A stretch of DNA of 47,369 nt from Gammaproteobacteria bacterium (GCA_030595185.1 JAUVDT010000006.1:1-47369), one strand, 5' to 3'; positions 1 through 10,369 are shown, numbered from the stretch's first letter. Notes: generated by a model not told the origin, from the letters alone. Numbers and translations: made by a program.

Positions 1-260
1 GTAATTCATAATAATGCAGGTAATTAGGCTGTTACAAAGAATAATTTGTGCGCTATCGCGCTCTTAATTTACGTGTCTCCTACACACGTAAGTACGGTAC
101 TTTTTCAGCTGTAGGAAAAAGTGCCTCGCCCGCCGGTGCGAATACCGGCAATGTGTCTACAAAGCAACAAACTTACACCTTGTAAAAATATAACTCTATA
201 AACAAGTCACTCGCTGTCGACCGACAGCCGACGCCTTTAACTTTGATTCCAAAGAAAAAC
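1..260. other. Gene-free stretch with a run of stem-loops
   Basis: No coding frame is convincing here. At least five inverted repeats follow one another: GCGC/GCGC (50-53/58-61), TTACGTGT/ACACGTAA (69-76/84-91), an 11-bp stem with one G-U pair (96-106/115-125), GCCGGT/ACCGGC (132-137/144-149) and GCTGTCG/CGACAGC (213-219/222-228). The last two could act as the 3' structure of ftsY transcripts, but none is followed by a clear T-run on the minus strand. It may be a dispersed intergenic repeat or a structured RNA; the sequence alone does not decide. Confidence 0.5.
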
Positions 261-1241
261 TCAATCCGGCTCATAATCCAACAACGCATTTACAAACTCT
301 TCCGCATTGAATTCACGTAAATCATCAATGCCTTCACCGACACCAATATAACGAATCGGTAGGCCAAGTTTTTGCGAGATAGCCAGCAAAATACCACCTT
401 TAGCTGTGCCATCGAGTTTGGTGACTGTAAGCCCTGTAATCGTCATCGCCTTGTGGAATTGTTCTGCCTGAATCAAACCATTTTGGCCAAAACCTGCATC
501 CATTACTAACATGACTTCATGTGGAGCGGTGTCATCCAACTTACCCATCACGCGGCGAATTTTAATTAGCTCTTCCATTAAGTGGCTTTGCGTGTGCAAA
601 CGGCCAGCGGTGTCGGCAATCACAATATCAATACCTTTAGCTTGTGCGGACTGCACGGCATCAAAAATGACCGATGCAGAGTCAGCACCAGTGCCTTGAG
701 CGATGACGGGTACATCGTTGCGCTCACCCCAGGTTTTGAGTTGTTCGACGGCTGCGGCGCGGAAGGTGTCGCCAGCCGCTAGCATGACGGATTTGCCTTC
801 ATTTTGGAATCGCTTGGCCAGTTTACCAATAGTGGTGGTTTTGCCGGCACCATTAATACCCACTACCAGAATAACAAACGGCTGTTTGCTTTCGGTTTGC
901 AGTGGTTGTTCTGCTGGTTTTAGCATTTCAATCATGTCTTCAGACAGGCACTGTAATAGTGTATCGGCATCATTGAGTTCTTTACGTGACACACGTTTAC
1001 TTAAATCGTCGATGATTTTCTGAGTCACATCGATACCGACATCGGCTGTAATTAAGCGTGTTTCCAGTTCTTCGATAATATTGTCATCTATCGATTTAGA
1101 ACCAAGCAGAACATCGGCTAAACCATCTGTAAAACCGCGGCGTGATTTTTTAATCGACTCGCGTAAGGGCTTGTTGTCCTGTGATGGTGGTGTGACAGTT
1201 GAATCGTCAGTCTTTTTTTTGCGTTTTAGAAAACCAAACAT
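261..1241 (-). CDS. ftsY: Signal recognition particle receptor FtsY
   Basis: Membrane-associated SRP receptor GTPase that receives ribosome-nascent chain-SRP complexes and hands them to the Sec translocon. The 326-residue protein has a short basic, polar N-terminal region (about 1-40), then the helical N domain and the GTPase G domain. Visible motifs are the P-loop GINGAGKT (128-135), DTFRAAA (158-164), DTAGR (210-214) and TKLD (274-277). The acidic A domain of E. coli FtsY is largely missing, as in many shorter FtsY proteins. In enterobacteria ftsE and ftsX follow ftsY; here the 260 bp downstream inside the window contain no ftsE. It is transcribed divergently from the M16 peptidase genes. 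Confidence 0.97.
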   Translation of the reverse strand: MFGFLKRKKKTDDSTVTPPSQDNKPLRESIKKSRRGFTDGLADVLLGSKSIDDNIIEELETRLITADVGIDVTQKIIDDLSKRVSRKELNDADTLLQCLSEDMIEMLKPAEQPLQTESKQPFVILVVGINGAGKTTTIGKLAKRFQNEGKSVMLAAGDTFRAAAVEQLKTWGERNDVPVIAQGTGADSASVIFDAVQSAQAKGIDIVIADTAGRLHTQSHLMEELIKIRRVMGKLDDTAPHEVMLVMDAGFGQNGLIQAEQFHKAMTITGLTVTKLDGTAKGGILLAISQKLGLPIRYIGVGEGIDDLREFNAEEFVNALLDYEPD

Positions 1242-1453
1242 GAAAGTGAAGCCTAGCTGGGGTTTTATAATGTATTTGAAAGCAGTATTTGTACTGATTC
1301 CACTGTTCTGTGGCCGTATTCTAACATCGCCAGTGAATGCTGGTAATGTCTAATTTTGCCTATTCATCTAAATGTTGTTGTGGCTTGAATGTCGATCAAA
1401 GGTTAAATCAATGAAGATAAGCAGCATTTGGTTCTTTGCTCACAAAAATTCTA

Positions 1454-1459
1454 TATAAT
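1454..1459 (+). promoter_or_regulatory. Possible -10 box for the M16-rsmD-coaD operon
   Basis: A perfect TATAAT lies 80 bp before the first M16 peptidase start, in the 298-bp gap between divergent ftsY and the peptidase gene. No good -35 is visible at 16-18 bp spacing, so this is only a candidate. The rest of the gap shows no other gene. Confidence 0.35.
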
Positions 1460-1539
1460 CTCTGTATTATTCATCTGAACTAGCCGGATTGTTGCCGGTC
1501 TATAAGTTACATTTTTAAGTCTTTTTTTGGGGTCTATAT

Positions 1540-2976
1540 ATGAATTTAACTGGGCGTTTGACAGTAATTCTTGCTGGCGTGGTTTTAATCGCTGGCGCAT
1601 CTTATATTTATTGGGTTAACAGTGTGCCAGCACCTGCTGTCATGCTCTCATCTACCGATTCGGTTAAAGTCTATCAACTCGCAAATGGCATGAAGGTGTT
1701 AGTGCAGGAAGATGACCGCTCGAGCGTGGTGGTCTCTCAAGTTTGGTACAAAGTGGGTGCCAGTTATGAGCCGAAAGGTAAAACAGGCATGTCGCATGTG
1801 TTAGAGCACATGATGTTTAAAGGTACGCCGGATTACCCATCGGGCAAGTTCTCAGAAATTATTGCGGTGAATGGAGGCAGAGAAAATGCCTTTACTAGCA
1901 AAGACTACACGGCTTATTTTCAGCGTATCTCAAGCGACCGTCTTGAATTGTGTTTAGAACTAGAAGCCGATCGCATGAAAAACCTGGTACTGGATGAAGC
2001 TGAGTTTAAAAAAGAAGTTGAAGTCGTAAAAGAAGAGCGTCGCCTACGCACTGAGGACAAGCCCACATCGTTAACCTATGAACGTTTTAATGCCTTGGCA
2101 TTTAAAACGGGGGCGTATCATCACCCTGTGATTGGTTGGATGGAAGATTTGGATAACATGACCGTTACCGATATGCGTGACTGGTATGAAAAGTGGTACA
2201 CACCTAATAATGCAACATTGATAGTGAGTGGTGATGTACAGGCTGAACAAGTTGTTCTATTAGCAAATAAGTATTTTGGCACAATCGAACCGCAAGCCGT
2301 ACCTAAACTACAAAACAAAACAGAAGTACTGCAAACAGCTAGTCGCTACCTGGAAGTGGCTTTACCTGCGCAAGTACCTTATTTAATTATGGGTTACAAA
2401 GTACCAAGCCTAACGCAAGCAAACACTGCTGAGTTAGATGCAGATGTGTATGCATTGGAAGTGTTAGCGGGTTTGTTAGACGGTGGTAACAGTGCGCGTT
2501 TAACAAAAAATCTGGTACGTGGTCGTGAAATTGCAAGCAGTGCCAGTGCTGGTTACAACCCATACGATCGATTAAATACAGTTTTCTTATTGAGTGGTTT
2601 ACCTTCTGCAAAAAGTAATATCGCCGAATTGAAAACGGCTTTGTTAAATGAACTTGAAAAACTAAAACTTGAGTTACCAGCACAAGTGGAACTGGATCGT
2701 GTTAAAGCACAAGTTATTGCAGCAAATGTTTATGAAAAAGATTCTCTTTTTTATCAGGCAATGCAATTAGGGATTTTAGAAACAACCGGTTTAGGTTGGG
2801 AAAAGAAAGATGAGTACTTAGAAAAAATTAGTGCCATTACTCCCGAGCAAGTACAAGCTGTTGCCATTAAATATTTTACCGAAGAGACTTTAACTGTGAC
2901 TGAATTAAAACCATTGCCAATGGACGCTATGAAACGTAAAGCTTCACGTAGTGCTGGAGGTCGTCATGGGAGTTAA
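1540..2976 (+). CDS. M16 family zinc metallopeptidase, catalytic member
   Basis: Processing-peptidase-like protease of the pitrilysin (M16) family, 478 residues. A hydrophobic N-terminal segment (about 8-27) suggests a signal anchor and a periplasmic location. The inverted zinc motif HxxEH is intact in SHVLEHMMFKG (about residues 86-96), and the downstream ELEADRMKNL supplies the usual third zinc-ligand glutamate. Two M16 modules follow, the second more divergent. The next gene encodes an M16 homologue that lacks the zinc motif and overlaps this one by 11 bp, so the two probably form a heterodimer like mitochondrial processing peptidase or other bacterial M16B pairs. The substrate is unknown. 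This active-plus-inactive arrangement next to rsmD is common in gammaproteobacteria. Confidence 0.92.
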   Translation: MNLTGRLTVILAGVVLIAGASYIYWVNSVPAPAVMLSSTDSVKVYQLANGMKVLVQEDDRSSVVVSQVWYKVGASYEPKGKTGMSHVLEHMMFKGTPDYPSGKFSEIIAVNGGRENAFTSKDYTAYFQRISSDRLELCLELEADRMKNLVLDEAEFKKEVEVVKEERRLRTEDKPTSLTYERFNALAFKTGAYHHPVIGWMEDLDNMTVTDMRDWYEKWYTPNNATLIVSGDVQAEQVVLLANKYFGTIEPQAVPKLQNKTEVLQTASRYLEVALPAQVPYLIMGYKVPSLTQANTAELDADVYALEVLAGLLDGGNSARLTKNLVRGREIASSASAGYNPYDRLNTVFLLSGLPSAKSNIAELKTALLNELEKLKLELPAQVELDRVKAQVIAANVYEKDSLFYQAMQLGILETTGLGWEKKDEYLEKISAITPEQVQAVAIKYFTEETLTVTELKPLPMDAMKRKASRSAGGRHGS

Positions 2977-4300
2977 ATCATTCATTGCTTTTGTTTTACT
3001 TTCTTTGTCTTTACAAAGCCTTAATGTCAATGCGTCACCTAGAATTCTGCAATGGCATACGGAGAAAGGTACGCCTGTTTATTTTGTAGAATCTAATCAG
3101 TTACCAATTGTTGACGTACGTATTATTTTTGATGCGGGTAGTGCACGTGATAAAGGTCAAGCTGGTTTAGCGGTGTTAACTAATGCCTTACTGGCTGAAG
3201 GTGCAGCAGATAAAACAGCGCAGCAAATAGCGGAACAATTTGAAGACGTGGGGGCGCAATTTAGTAACGGTGCCTTACGTGATATGGCCTGGTTAAGTTT
3301 GCGTAGTTTACGAGGTGATCAGTACTTACAGCCTGCTTTAACCATGTTGAAAGGTGTTTTAAGTAAACCTGTTTTTTCTGAAGAAAGTTTTCAAAGAGAA
3401 TTAGCCAATTTAAAAATAGCCAGGCAGTCTGTTAAACAATCACCTTCAGCGGTAGGTTCGGAAACCTTTTATAAAAAATTATATGGAAATCATCCCTATG
3501 CATCACCCGTGAATGGCGATGATGAAAGTCTGGCTGCAATGCAACGTAAGCAGGTGATTGATTTTTATGATCGTCACTATGTCAGCAGCAATGCTGTTAT
3601 CGCGATTGTTGGTAAGTTAAGCCGTGCTCAAGCTGAAAATTTAGCCAATGATTTGGTTGCTGAATTAGATAAAGGCATTAAGTTGCCAGCCATTCCTGCT
3701 GTAAAGCTTTTGCAGAAAGCAGAAACCATTAGCGTTACCTTTCCATCAAAACAAAGCCATATATTGATGGGGCAAACAGGGGTTAAACGTGGCGACAAAG
3801 ATTACTTTGCGCTGTATGTCGCTAACCATCCTTTTGGTGGTAGTGGTTTTACATCGCGTTTAGTTGATGAGATTAGAGAAAAACGTGGGTTGGCTTATAG
3901 TGTCTATAGTTATTTCTCACCAAGTCGAGAATTAGGTCCATTTATGATGGGCATGCAAACTAAAAATGAGCAGGCTGAACAAGCCATTGGTTTATTAAAA
4001 ACTGAGCTAAAAAAATATTGGTTAGATGGCCCTGGTGAGGATGAACTGGAATCGAGTGTTAAAAATATTACGGGTGGCTTTCCACTGAGAATTGATAGTA
4101 ATAAAAAAGTAGTCGAGTATTTGGCGATGATTGGCTTCTATCATATGCCACTGGATTATTTGCATAATTTTAATCGTCGCATTGAATCGGTAACTTTGGA
4201 ACAGATTCAGTCAGCATTACAAAGAAGACTGGATCCTGAAAAAATGATTACCGTTGTTGTGGGTGGCGAAACAAAAGCTAAACAGAGCAAAGCAAATTAA
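2966..4300 (+). CDS. M16 family peptidase-like protein, non-catalytic partner
   Basis: 444-residue partner of the preceding M16 peptidase. A longer frame opens at GTG 2951, but GGAGG at 2956-2960 sits five bases before ATG 2966, so 2966 is the likely start. Residues 1-24 form a typical Sec signal peptide ending near NVNAS. The region aligned with HxxEH reads GLAVLTNALLAEGA, with no zinc-binding His or Glu, so catalysis is not expected. The C-terminal half keeps the Arg/Tyr motif region (EIREKRGLAYSVYSYFS), which in M16 enzymes helps bind substrate. The inferred role is the regulatory or substrate-binding subunit of a periplasmic heterodimer. Confidence 0.9.
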   Translation: MGVKSFIAFVLLSLSLQSLNVNASPRILQWHTEKGTPVYFVESNQLPIVDVRIIFDAGSARDKGQAGLAVLTNALLAEGAADKTAQQIAEQFEDVGAQFSNGALRDMAWLSLRSLRGDQYLQPALTMLKGVLSKPVFSEESFQRELANLKIARQSVKQSPSAVGSETFYKKLYGNHPYASPVNGDDESLAAMQRKQVIDFYDRHYVSSNAVIAIVGKLSRAQAENLANDLVAELDKGIKLPAIPAVKLLQKAETISVTFPSKQSHILMGQTGVKRGDKDYFALYVANHPFGGSGFTSRLVDEIREKRGLAYSVYSYFSPSRELGPFMMGMQTKNEQAEQAIGLLKTELKKYWLDGPGEDELESSVKNITGGFPLRIDSNKKVVEYLAMIGFYHMPLDYLHNFNRRIESVTLEQIQSALQRRLDPEKMITVVVGGETKAKQSKAN

Positions 4301-4328
4301 TAGGCAGAGTAAAACTAACTCTCGATCG

Positions 4329-4907
4329 ATGAAAGTGGATGGTCAGCGTAAACTAGAGTTGGGTAAGCTGCGAATTATTGGCGGATCCTGGCGTAGTCGT
4401 ATATTGCCAGTACTCGATGCAGATGGTTTACGACCAACAACTGACAGAGTGCGCGAAACTTTATTTAACTGGCTGCAAACCGATATACCAGGTAGTCGAT
4501 GTTTAGATTTATTTGCAGGCAGTGGTGCTTTAGGTTTAGAAGCGGCTTCACGTGGTGCAAAAGAAGTGATGATGGTTGAAAAATCATCCGAGGCTTTTAA
4601 AATTTTGCAGCAAAATATTGAAAAGCTAGCCGCGTCACAGGTAAGCTTGTTAAAACAAGATGCATTGCTTTATCTTAAATCGTTGAGTTCTGCTGTTGAA
4701 CCTTTAGCAGTTGATATTCTTTTTTTAGACCCGCCATATCAAGCAGACTTACTGCAATCTATTCTTGATTTATTGGTATTATCGGCAGGGACGAAAGTTT
4801 ATTTGGAATGTAAAAAAGGGCATGATGTTAAAATTCCTTCAAACTGGCTCTTATTAAAAGATAAAGTAGCTGGTCAAGTTCATTACCGTTTGTATGAGAT
4901 AGAATAA
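4329..4907 (+). CDS. rsmD: 16S rRNA (guanine966-N2)-methyltransferase RsmD
   Basis: SAM-dependent methyltransferase that modifies G966 of 16S rRNA during 30S assembly. The frame is open from 4254, inside the peptidase gene, but the first sensible start is ATG 4329, giving 192 residues, close to E. coli RsmD (198). Family signatures are present: LRIIGGSWRSR near the N-terminus, RPTTDRVRETLFNWL, SAM-binding motif I DLFAGSGALGLEAASRGA, and the catalytic DPPY of N2-guanine/N6-adenine methyltransferases. It is followed 3 bp later by coaD, a very common pairing in gammaproteobacteria. The Shine-Dalgarno is weak, so translation may depend partly on the upstream gene. Confidence 0.95.
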   Translation: MKVDGQRKLELGKLRIIGGSWRSRILPVLDADGLRPTTDRVRETLFNWLQTDIPGSRCLDLFAGSGALGLEAASRGAKEVMMVEKSSEAFKILQQNIEKLAASQVSLLKQDALLYLKSLSSAVEPLAVDILFLDPPYQADLLQSILDLLVLSAGTKVYLECKKGHDVKIPSNWLLLKDKVAGQVHYRLYEIE

Positions 4908-5687
<780 letters not shown>

Positions 5688-5693
5688 AGAACG

Positions 5694-5720
5694 AAAAAAG
5701 GCCTGTAAGGGCCTTTTTTT
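5694..5720 (+). terminator. Rho-independent terminator after the ferredoxin gene
   Basis: A 10-bp stem AAAAAAGGCC/GGCCTTTTTT (5694-5703/5710-5719) with a 6-base loop runs straight into a T-tract. The A-rich 5' arm means it could work in both directions, but only the plus strand has an upstream gene. Confidence 0.93.
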
Positions 5721-5792
5721 ATGTATGCTGTTTATCCAATACAAGGATAGTAGGGAACGATTTTGGCCGTAATGGTCAAACAGAGTTAAGAT

Positions 5793-5813
5793 AGCGTTTC
5801 TAAAACAAACGCT
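5793..5813. promoter_or_regulatory. Inverted repeat upstream of ggt
   Basis: AGCGTTT and AAACGCT (5793-5799 and 5807-5813) form a perfect 7-bp inverted repeat with a 7-base spacer, 31 bp before the ggt start. It could be an operator or a 5'-UTR hairpin. No regulator is identified. Confidence 0.35.
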
Positions 5814-5844
5814 TTAATTAACAAATAGTTAATGGCTTATATGT

Positions 5845-7530
5845 ATGATAAAAAATAAAGTTCTGCAGATCTTACAATCAATTAATTTTCTAGTTCTATT
5901 TTTAATGGCAACCTCAGCACAAAGTGCGAGTCTTAGCCAGGCCGGTGTTGCAACGGCACATCCTTTGGCAACAGAAATCGGCGAAAGAATTTTAAAAAAT
6001 GGTGGCAACGCCATTGATGCTGCAGTGGCAATTTCAGCTGCATTGGCAGTCGTGGAGCCTTATGGTTCAGGCATCGGTGGTGGTGGCTTCTGGCTGATCC
6101 ATACAGCCGTGGATGGCAAAGATGTCATGATTGATGGACGTGAACGAGCGCCTTATGCTGCGCATCGTGATATGTATTTAGATAAAGATGGCAATGTTGA
6201 TCACAAAAAATCAATGGATGGTGCATTAGCAGCAGGCATACCTGGTGTACCGGCGGCATTGCAATACATGGCTGAAGCGCATGGTTTACTGGATTTAAGT
6301 ACCAGTTTGGAACCAGCGATTCATTTAGCGCGAGATGGGTTTAAAGTCGATGCCTATTTTGCCAAAATGCTTAAATTTCGTTTAGCCGCTATTAGAGAAT
6401 CAAAAGAATCAGCGAGAATATTTTTAAAAAATAATGATGTGCCAGAAATTGGGTATGTGATTAAACAAGATGATTTAGCCAATACCTTAGAGTCAATTGC
6501 CAACAAAGGCATGGATGGTTTTTATCAGGGTGAAGTTGCAACCAAATTAATTAATGGTGTTAAAGAAGCGGGTGGTGTTTGGAGTTATAAAGATTTAATT
6601 GAATATCAAGTTGTACCGAGGCAACCGGTTGTAAGTCAATATAAAGGTATGAAAGTAACATCAGCGGCATTGCCTTCTTCAGGCGGTATCGTAATGGCAG
6701 AAGTTTTTAATATGCTGTCGTCAAAAAAAATAAAAGATAAAACCAGTACAGAACAAATTCATTTAATTATTGAAGCGATGCGCCGTGCGTATCGAGACAG
6801 AGCCGAGTATCTGGGTGATAGTGATTATATAAAAGTGCCGGTTAAAAAATTAATTAGTCAGGCTTATGCGGATAAGTTATCAGAAACAATCGATATGTCT
6901 GATGCAACTTCTAGTGACTCACTTAAGTCGGTAGCTTTTGAAAGTGGTGGTAATAATACAACCCACTTTTCAGTCATTGATAGGCGCGGAAACCGTGTTT
7001 CTGCAACTTTGTCGGTAAATTATCCTTTTGGTTCTGGCTATATTGTGCCGGGAACAGGTGTTTTATTAAATGATGAAATGGATGATTTTTCTGCGAAACC
7101 CGGTGTGCCAAATGCTTATGGTTTGGTGGGAGCTGAAGCTAATGCCATTGCGCCGGGGAAACGTATGTTATCCAGTATGTCTCCTACCTTTTTAGAAACG
7201 GAAGATCGCATTGCTGTAATTGGTACGCCCGGAGGTAGTCGAATTATTAGCATGGTTATTTTGGCTGCTTTGGAATTTTATAAAGGTGGCGATGCTGCAT
7301 CAATGGTTAATTTACCGCGTATTCACCATCAATATTTACCCGATAAAATCTTTTATGAAAAAGATGCACTGACTGAAAAAAATATAGAACAGTTAGAGTT
7401 AATGGGGCATCAGTTAAGTGAAGGTAGTGGCTGGGGTAACATGCATGTCGTTATCTGGAATAAAAAGAAAAAAACTATCGATGCAGCATCAGATAAACGT
7501 GGTATTGGTAAAGCGGTCGTCATTAAGTAA
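5845..7530 (+). CDS. ggt: Gamma-glutamyltranspeptidase
   Basis: Periplasmic enzyme that hydrolyses or transfers the gamma-glutamyl group of glutathione and related compounds. It is an N-terminal nucleophile hydrolase made as a proenzyme. The 561 residues start with a Sec signal peptide (about 1-28, cleavage near AQSAS). R99 in IDGRERAP matches the substrate-carboxylate-binding arginine region. The autoprocessing site is N371-T372 in NNTTHFSV; T372 would become the nucleophile of the small subunit, matching T391 of E. coli. GSGIGGGGFW, LPSSGG and the C-terminal GTPGGSRI loop are conserved. No partner genes are adjacent, and the Shine-Dalgarno is poor. Confidence 0.95.
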   Translation: MIKNKVLQILQSINFLVLFLMATSAQSASLSQAGVATAHPLATEIGERILKNGGNAIDAAVAISAALAVVEPYGSGIGGGGFWLIHTAVDGKDVMIDGRERAPYAAHRDMYLDKDGNVDHKKSMDGALAAGIPGVPAALQYMAEAHGLLDLSTSLEPAIHLARDGFKVDAYFAKMLKFRLAAIRESKESARIFLKNNDVPEIGYVIKQDDLANTLESIANKGMDGFYQGEVATKLINGVKEAGGVWSYKDLIEYQVVPRQPVVSQYKGMKVTSAALPSSGGIVMAEVFNMLSSKKIKDKTSTEQIHLIIEAMRRAYRDRAEYLGDSDYIKVPVKKLISQAYADKLSETIDMSDATSSDSLKSVAFESGGNNTTHFSVIDRRGNRVSATLSVNYPFGSGYIVPGTGVLLNDEMDDFSAKPGVPNAYGLVGAEANAIAPGKRMLSSMSPTFLETEDRIAVIGTPGGSRIISMVILAALEFYKGGDAASMVNLPRIHHQYLPDKIFYEKDALTEKNIEQLELMGHQLSEGSGWGNMHVVIWNKKKKTIDAASDKRGIGKAVVIK

Positions 7531-7574
7531 TAGATTGATATAACTCGTTTCGATTAGATATAGATAACTTTCAA

Positions 7575-7823
7575 TGTCTCAACTAGTACAGCGCTGTTGT
7601 AAGCATTTAAAGTCAAAACCCACCACAGAGGCGCGGAGTCGCAGAGGAAAGAAAAAACACTTAAGGGTATTTTTTGTTCTAGAATAGAACATTTCTATAT
7701 ACAGTTTTCCGATATTAGATAGTAATAATATATAAAAGGTTTTCTCCGTGTCTCCGCGCCTCTGTGGTGGGTTTTGACTTTGACTGTGGTTTCTTTAAGG
7801 CCGCTTCAGGGTGTTTCGAGACA
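7575..7823. mobile_element. MITE-like element, copy 1 (about 249 bp)
   Basis: The ends are TGTCTC (7575-7580) and GAGACA (7818-7823). Inside, 28-bp perfect inverted repeats occur at 7611-7638 and 7752-7779, containing the dyad CCCACCACAGAGGCGCGGAG and its complement, around a 113-bp AT-rich centre. There is no ORF, so mobility would need a transposase in trans. A second copy in reverse orientation lies at 15106-15425 and shares the termini, the ACTAGTACAG and CGGCCGCTTCAGG-like subterminal boxes and the block TATATAAAAGGTTTTCTCCG. No clear target-site duplication is visible. It fills most of the 346-bp gap between ggt and the next gene. The class is inferred from structure and copy comparison. 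Confidence 0.75.
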
Positions 7824-7876
7824 AAGTTTTTGCTAGGGTGTTAGTAATTAAAACTTAATCGCCGAGTGCTATATGC

Positions 7877-10369
7877 TCAGTGGTTATGTTTTATAAGCCA
7901 GATGACAAATTGATCGATGCTGATTGGTTTTGAAATATAATAGCCTTGAATAATGTCGCAGTTAAGCGTTTTTAATTCTAATAGTGTTTCTTTGTTTTCT
8001 ACACCTTCTGCAATAATTTTGTAGCCGAGGTTATGTGCTAATTCGATTGTCGATTTAACTATGATTGCAACGCTTTCATTATCCAACATATCAAAAATAA
8101 ATGACTTGTCTATTTTTAGTTCATGCACAGGTAATAATTTAAGATAGCTTAAAGATGAAAACCCAGTGCCATAATCATCAATTGATAAAATAATACCCAT
8201 TTCATTTAATTCATTTAAAACATTTCTTGCTCTAATAGGATCGTTCATCATAGTGGTTTCGGTAATTTCAAGAGTTAATCTGTTAGACGGCATCTGATGA
8301 TACGATAAAAGTTTTTTAATTGTTGAGGGAAGGTCAGGGTCTTGTAAATTCCATGTCGATAAGTTGATGGATAAATTTATTCCTTTCTCAAATAGATAGC
8401 GCATGAATTCTTCGATTGCAGTATTTAAAACCCAAATCGTTAATTGTTGAATAACGCCTGTTTTCTCGGCAAGGCTTATTACCTCTTCTGCAGAAATGAA
8501 GCCTTGTGTAGGGTGGTGCCAGCGTAATAAAGCTTCTACTTGAATAACTTTGTCTGTTAATAAGTCTATTTGTGGTTGGTAATGGATACTGAGTTCGGTT
8601 TTATTTTCTACTGCATGGTGTAAGTCGTTAACCAGAGAAAGTTTATCAGGTGTATTTTTATCTTGAGATGCTAAATATAAAAGAGCTCCCTGATTATTGT
8701 ATTTTGCACCATACATTGCGGTGTCGGCATGTCGTATCAATGTGTAGTTATCTGTTCCATTGTCGGGGTACATTGAAATACCGATACTAACACCAACAAA
8801 AATATTATTATGTTCCAGTTTGAAAACTCTACTAAGTGTTTCAATTATTTTTTTAGAAAATTCTAATGCCTCATTTGCCGATGTTTGAGGAGCAATGATA
8901 GCAAATTCATCACCTCCTAAACGGGCGACAGTATCAGATGATCGTATGGAATCTTGTAAGCGAACAGATGCTTCTTTTAAAAGTTGATCTCCAATGTGAT
9001 GGCCTAATGTATCATTAACATCTTTAAAACGATCCAGGTCTAATAAGAGTACCGCAAGTTTTTCTTTTGAACGGTGCATCATATTAATGGCTTGAGTCAA
9101 TCTATCATTAAAAAGGATGCGGTTTGGTAGATTGGTCAGTGCATCGTGCATTGCTTGATGTTCAAGCGCTACTTGACGTTGGTGTATTTGAGTTTGCATT
9201 GTATTGAATGCAGAAGTTAATGCATTTATTTCTTTGCTACTATTATCTTCGATATGAGAATAATAGGGTCCGATCTTCATAGTTAAAGATTGTGTGATAC
9301 GGTAAATTGGTTGTAATACTAATTTTTCTACCATTAAATATGCAAAAAATACAAAAGAAATAGCAAGTAAAGTGAGTAGCCATAGTTCAGATATTATTTT
9401 ATTAGCTGCATCTGATAAATTCTTAATTTGTTTTTGTGACCAGTTGAGTGAAGAGTTTTCAAGGTTTTCCATTGAAAGGTTTATGCTTTCTTGTAATGGT
9501 ATTATTTCTTTTTGTAAAAAGATAATATCATTTCTCCACGCATTATTATTTCTTAGCTTTTGCATGTTCTTCCATTGCTTTTCCCATTCTTTAGACGAGT
9601 CTTTCATGATTTGAATATAGGCTTCGACATGGAGCTCTAACTCATCATTGGTTTTTAGTTTATCCAGTCTTTTTAGTGAGTTATCAATTTTAATCTGGAG
9701 TTTGTCAATGGTATCTTCTTGTGGTGTTCTTTTTGTATTATTAAGCCCTGCAAATCTTATAATAACGGCTCTGAAATTAAGTGTTTTGTTTTGCCATAGG
9801 CTTCTTAATTCATGAAGTTGGTGATAAGTTTTATCGTATGGAATATCTTCAATATGGTATCCATAAATACTCGATTCAACCGATGATATGAAGTTCTTAT
9901 TTGGAGTTAATAGTTTACTACTAATAAACGGCAGGGCAGGGTATACCCATGATGAATCCTTACGTTTTTCAGTCAGGATTTGAGTTTTTTTCTTTAGCTC
10001 ACTAAAGAAAAAATACAGATCATTTATAGGCTGTTCTAGTGTTGTTGTTTCAGACCTTAATTTTAACTGCAATTCTGTGATGAGTTGCAGTGCCTTATTC
10101 ATGTTCTCGTCAATAATGACTTCATGAGATATATCAGGGTTAATTAGCATGGCATTAATTGTCATGCTAATTAATGATGATGTGTGGTGTAATCTCTGCG
10201 CTGTGGCAGTAACTGATTTATTGAGTTCTAGTGCTGTCAGGTTGCTACTAGTAATGCTGTTGGTATACCAGCTGGCAATGCCTGCTCCCGCTATTAATAG
10301 GGTGATAACGAGCGAAGCCAGTGTTATATAGCGTTTTCGTAGACTAGGGAGCTTCCTGTTCTTAGTCAT
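7877..10369 (-). CDS. Membrane GGDEF-EAL cyclic-di-GMP turnover protein
   Basis: 830-residue inner-membrane sensor with both c-di-GMP-making and -degrading domains. A TM segment at about 16-38 and a second at about 330-350 bound a mostly helical periplasmic sensor region of some 290 residues. A HAMP-like linker follows, then GGDEF (about 410-570), then EAL (about 580-825). The diguanylate cyclase active site is intact (ARLGGDEFAII), as is the inhibitory I-site RSSD five residues upstream. The EAL domain keeps EALLRW, EITETTMM, IDDYGTGFSS, KIDKSF, AEGVE and QGYYISKP, so it is probably active too. The net direction of activity and the ligand are unknown. It is divergent from murI. Confidence 0.93.
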   Translation of the reverse strand: MTKNRKLPSLRKRYITLASLVITLLIAGAGIASWYTNSITSSNLTALELNKSVTATAQRLHHTSSLISMTINAMLINPDISHEVIIDENMNKALQLITELQLKLRSETTTLEQPINDLYFFFSELKKKTQILTEKRKDSSWVYPALPFISSKLLTPNKNFISSVESSIYGYHIEDIPYDKTYHQLHELRSLWQNKTLNFRAVIIRFAGLNNTKRTPQEDTIDKLQIKIDNSLKRLDKLKTNDELELHVEAYIQIMKDSSKEWEKQWKNMQKLRNNNAWRNDIIFLQKEIIPLQESINLSMENLENSSLNWSQKQIKNLSDAANKIISELWLLTLLAISFVFFAYLMVEKLVLQPIYRITQSLTMKIGPYYSHIEDNSSKEINALTSAFNTMQTQIHQRQVALEHQAMHDALTNLPNRILFNDRLTQAINMMHRSKEKLAVLLLDLDRFKDVNDTLGHHIGDQLLKEASVRLQDSIRSSDTVARLGGDEFAIIAPQTSANEALEFSKKIIETLSRVFKLEHNNIFVGVSIGISMYPDNGTDNYTLIRHADTAMYGAKYNNQGALLYLASQDKNTPDKLSLVNDLHHAVENKTELSIHYQPQIDLLTDKVIQVEALLRWHHPTQGFISAEEVISLAEKTGVIQQLTIWVLNTAIEEFMRYLFEKGINLSINLSTWNLQDPDLPSTIKKLLSYHQMPSNRLTLEITETTMMNDPIRARNVLNELNEMGIILSIDDYGTGFSSLSYLKLLPVHELKIDKSFIFDMLDNESVAIIVKSTIELAHNLGYKIIAEGVENKETLLELKTLNCDIIQGYYISKPISIDQFVIWLIKHNH

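Noticed and set aside
1081-1353. 90-residue plus-strand frame over the ftsY start
   Set aside because: Most of it is antisense to ftsY, the sequence resembles no known protein and no ribosome binding site is seen.
2121-2683. Antisense frames inside the first M16 peptidase
   Set aside because: Both are shadows of the real coding frame, without similarity or start signals.
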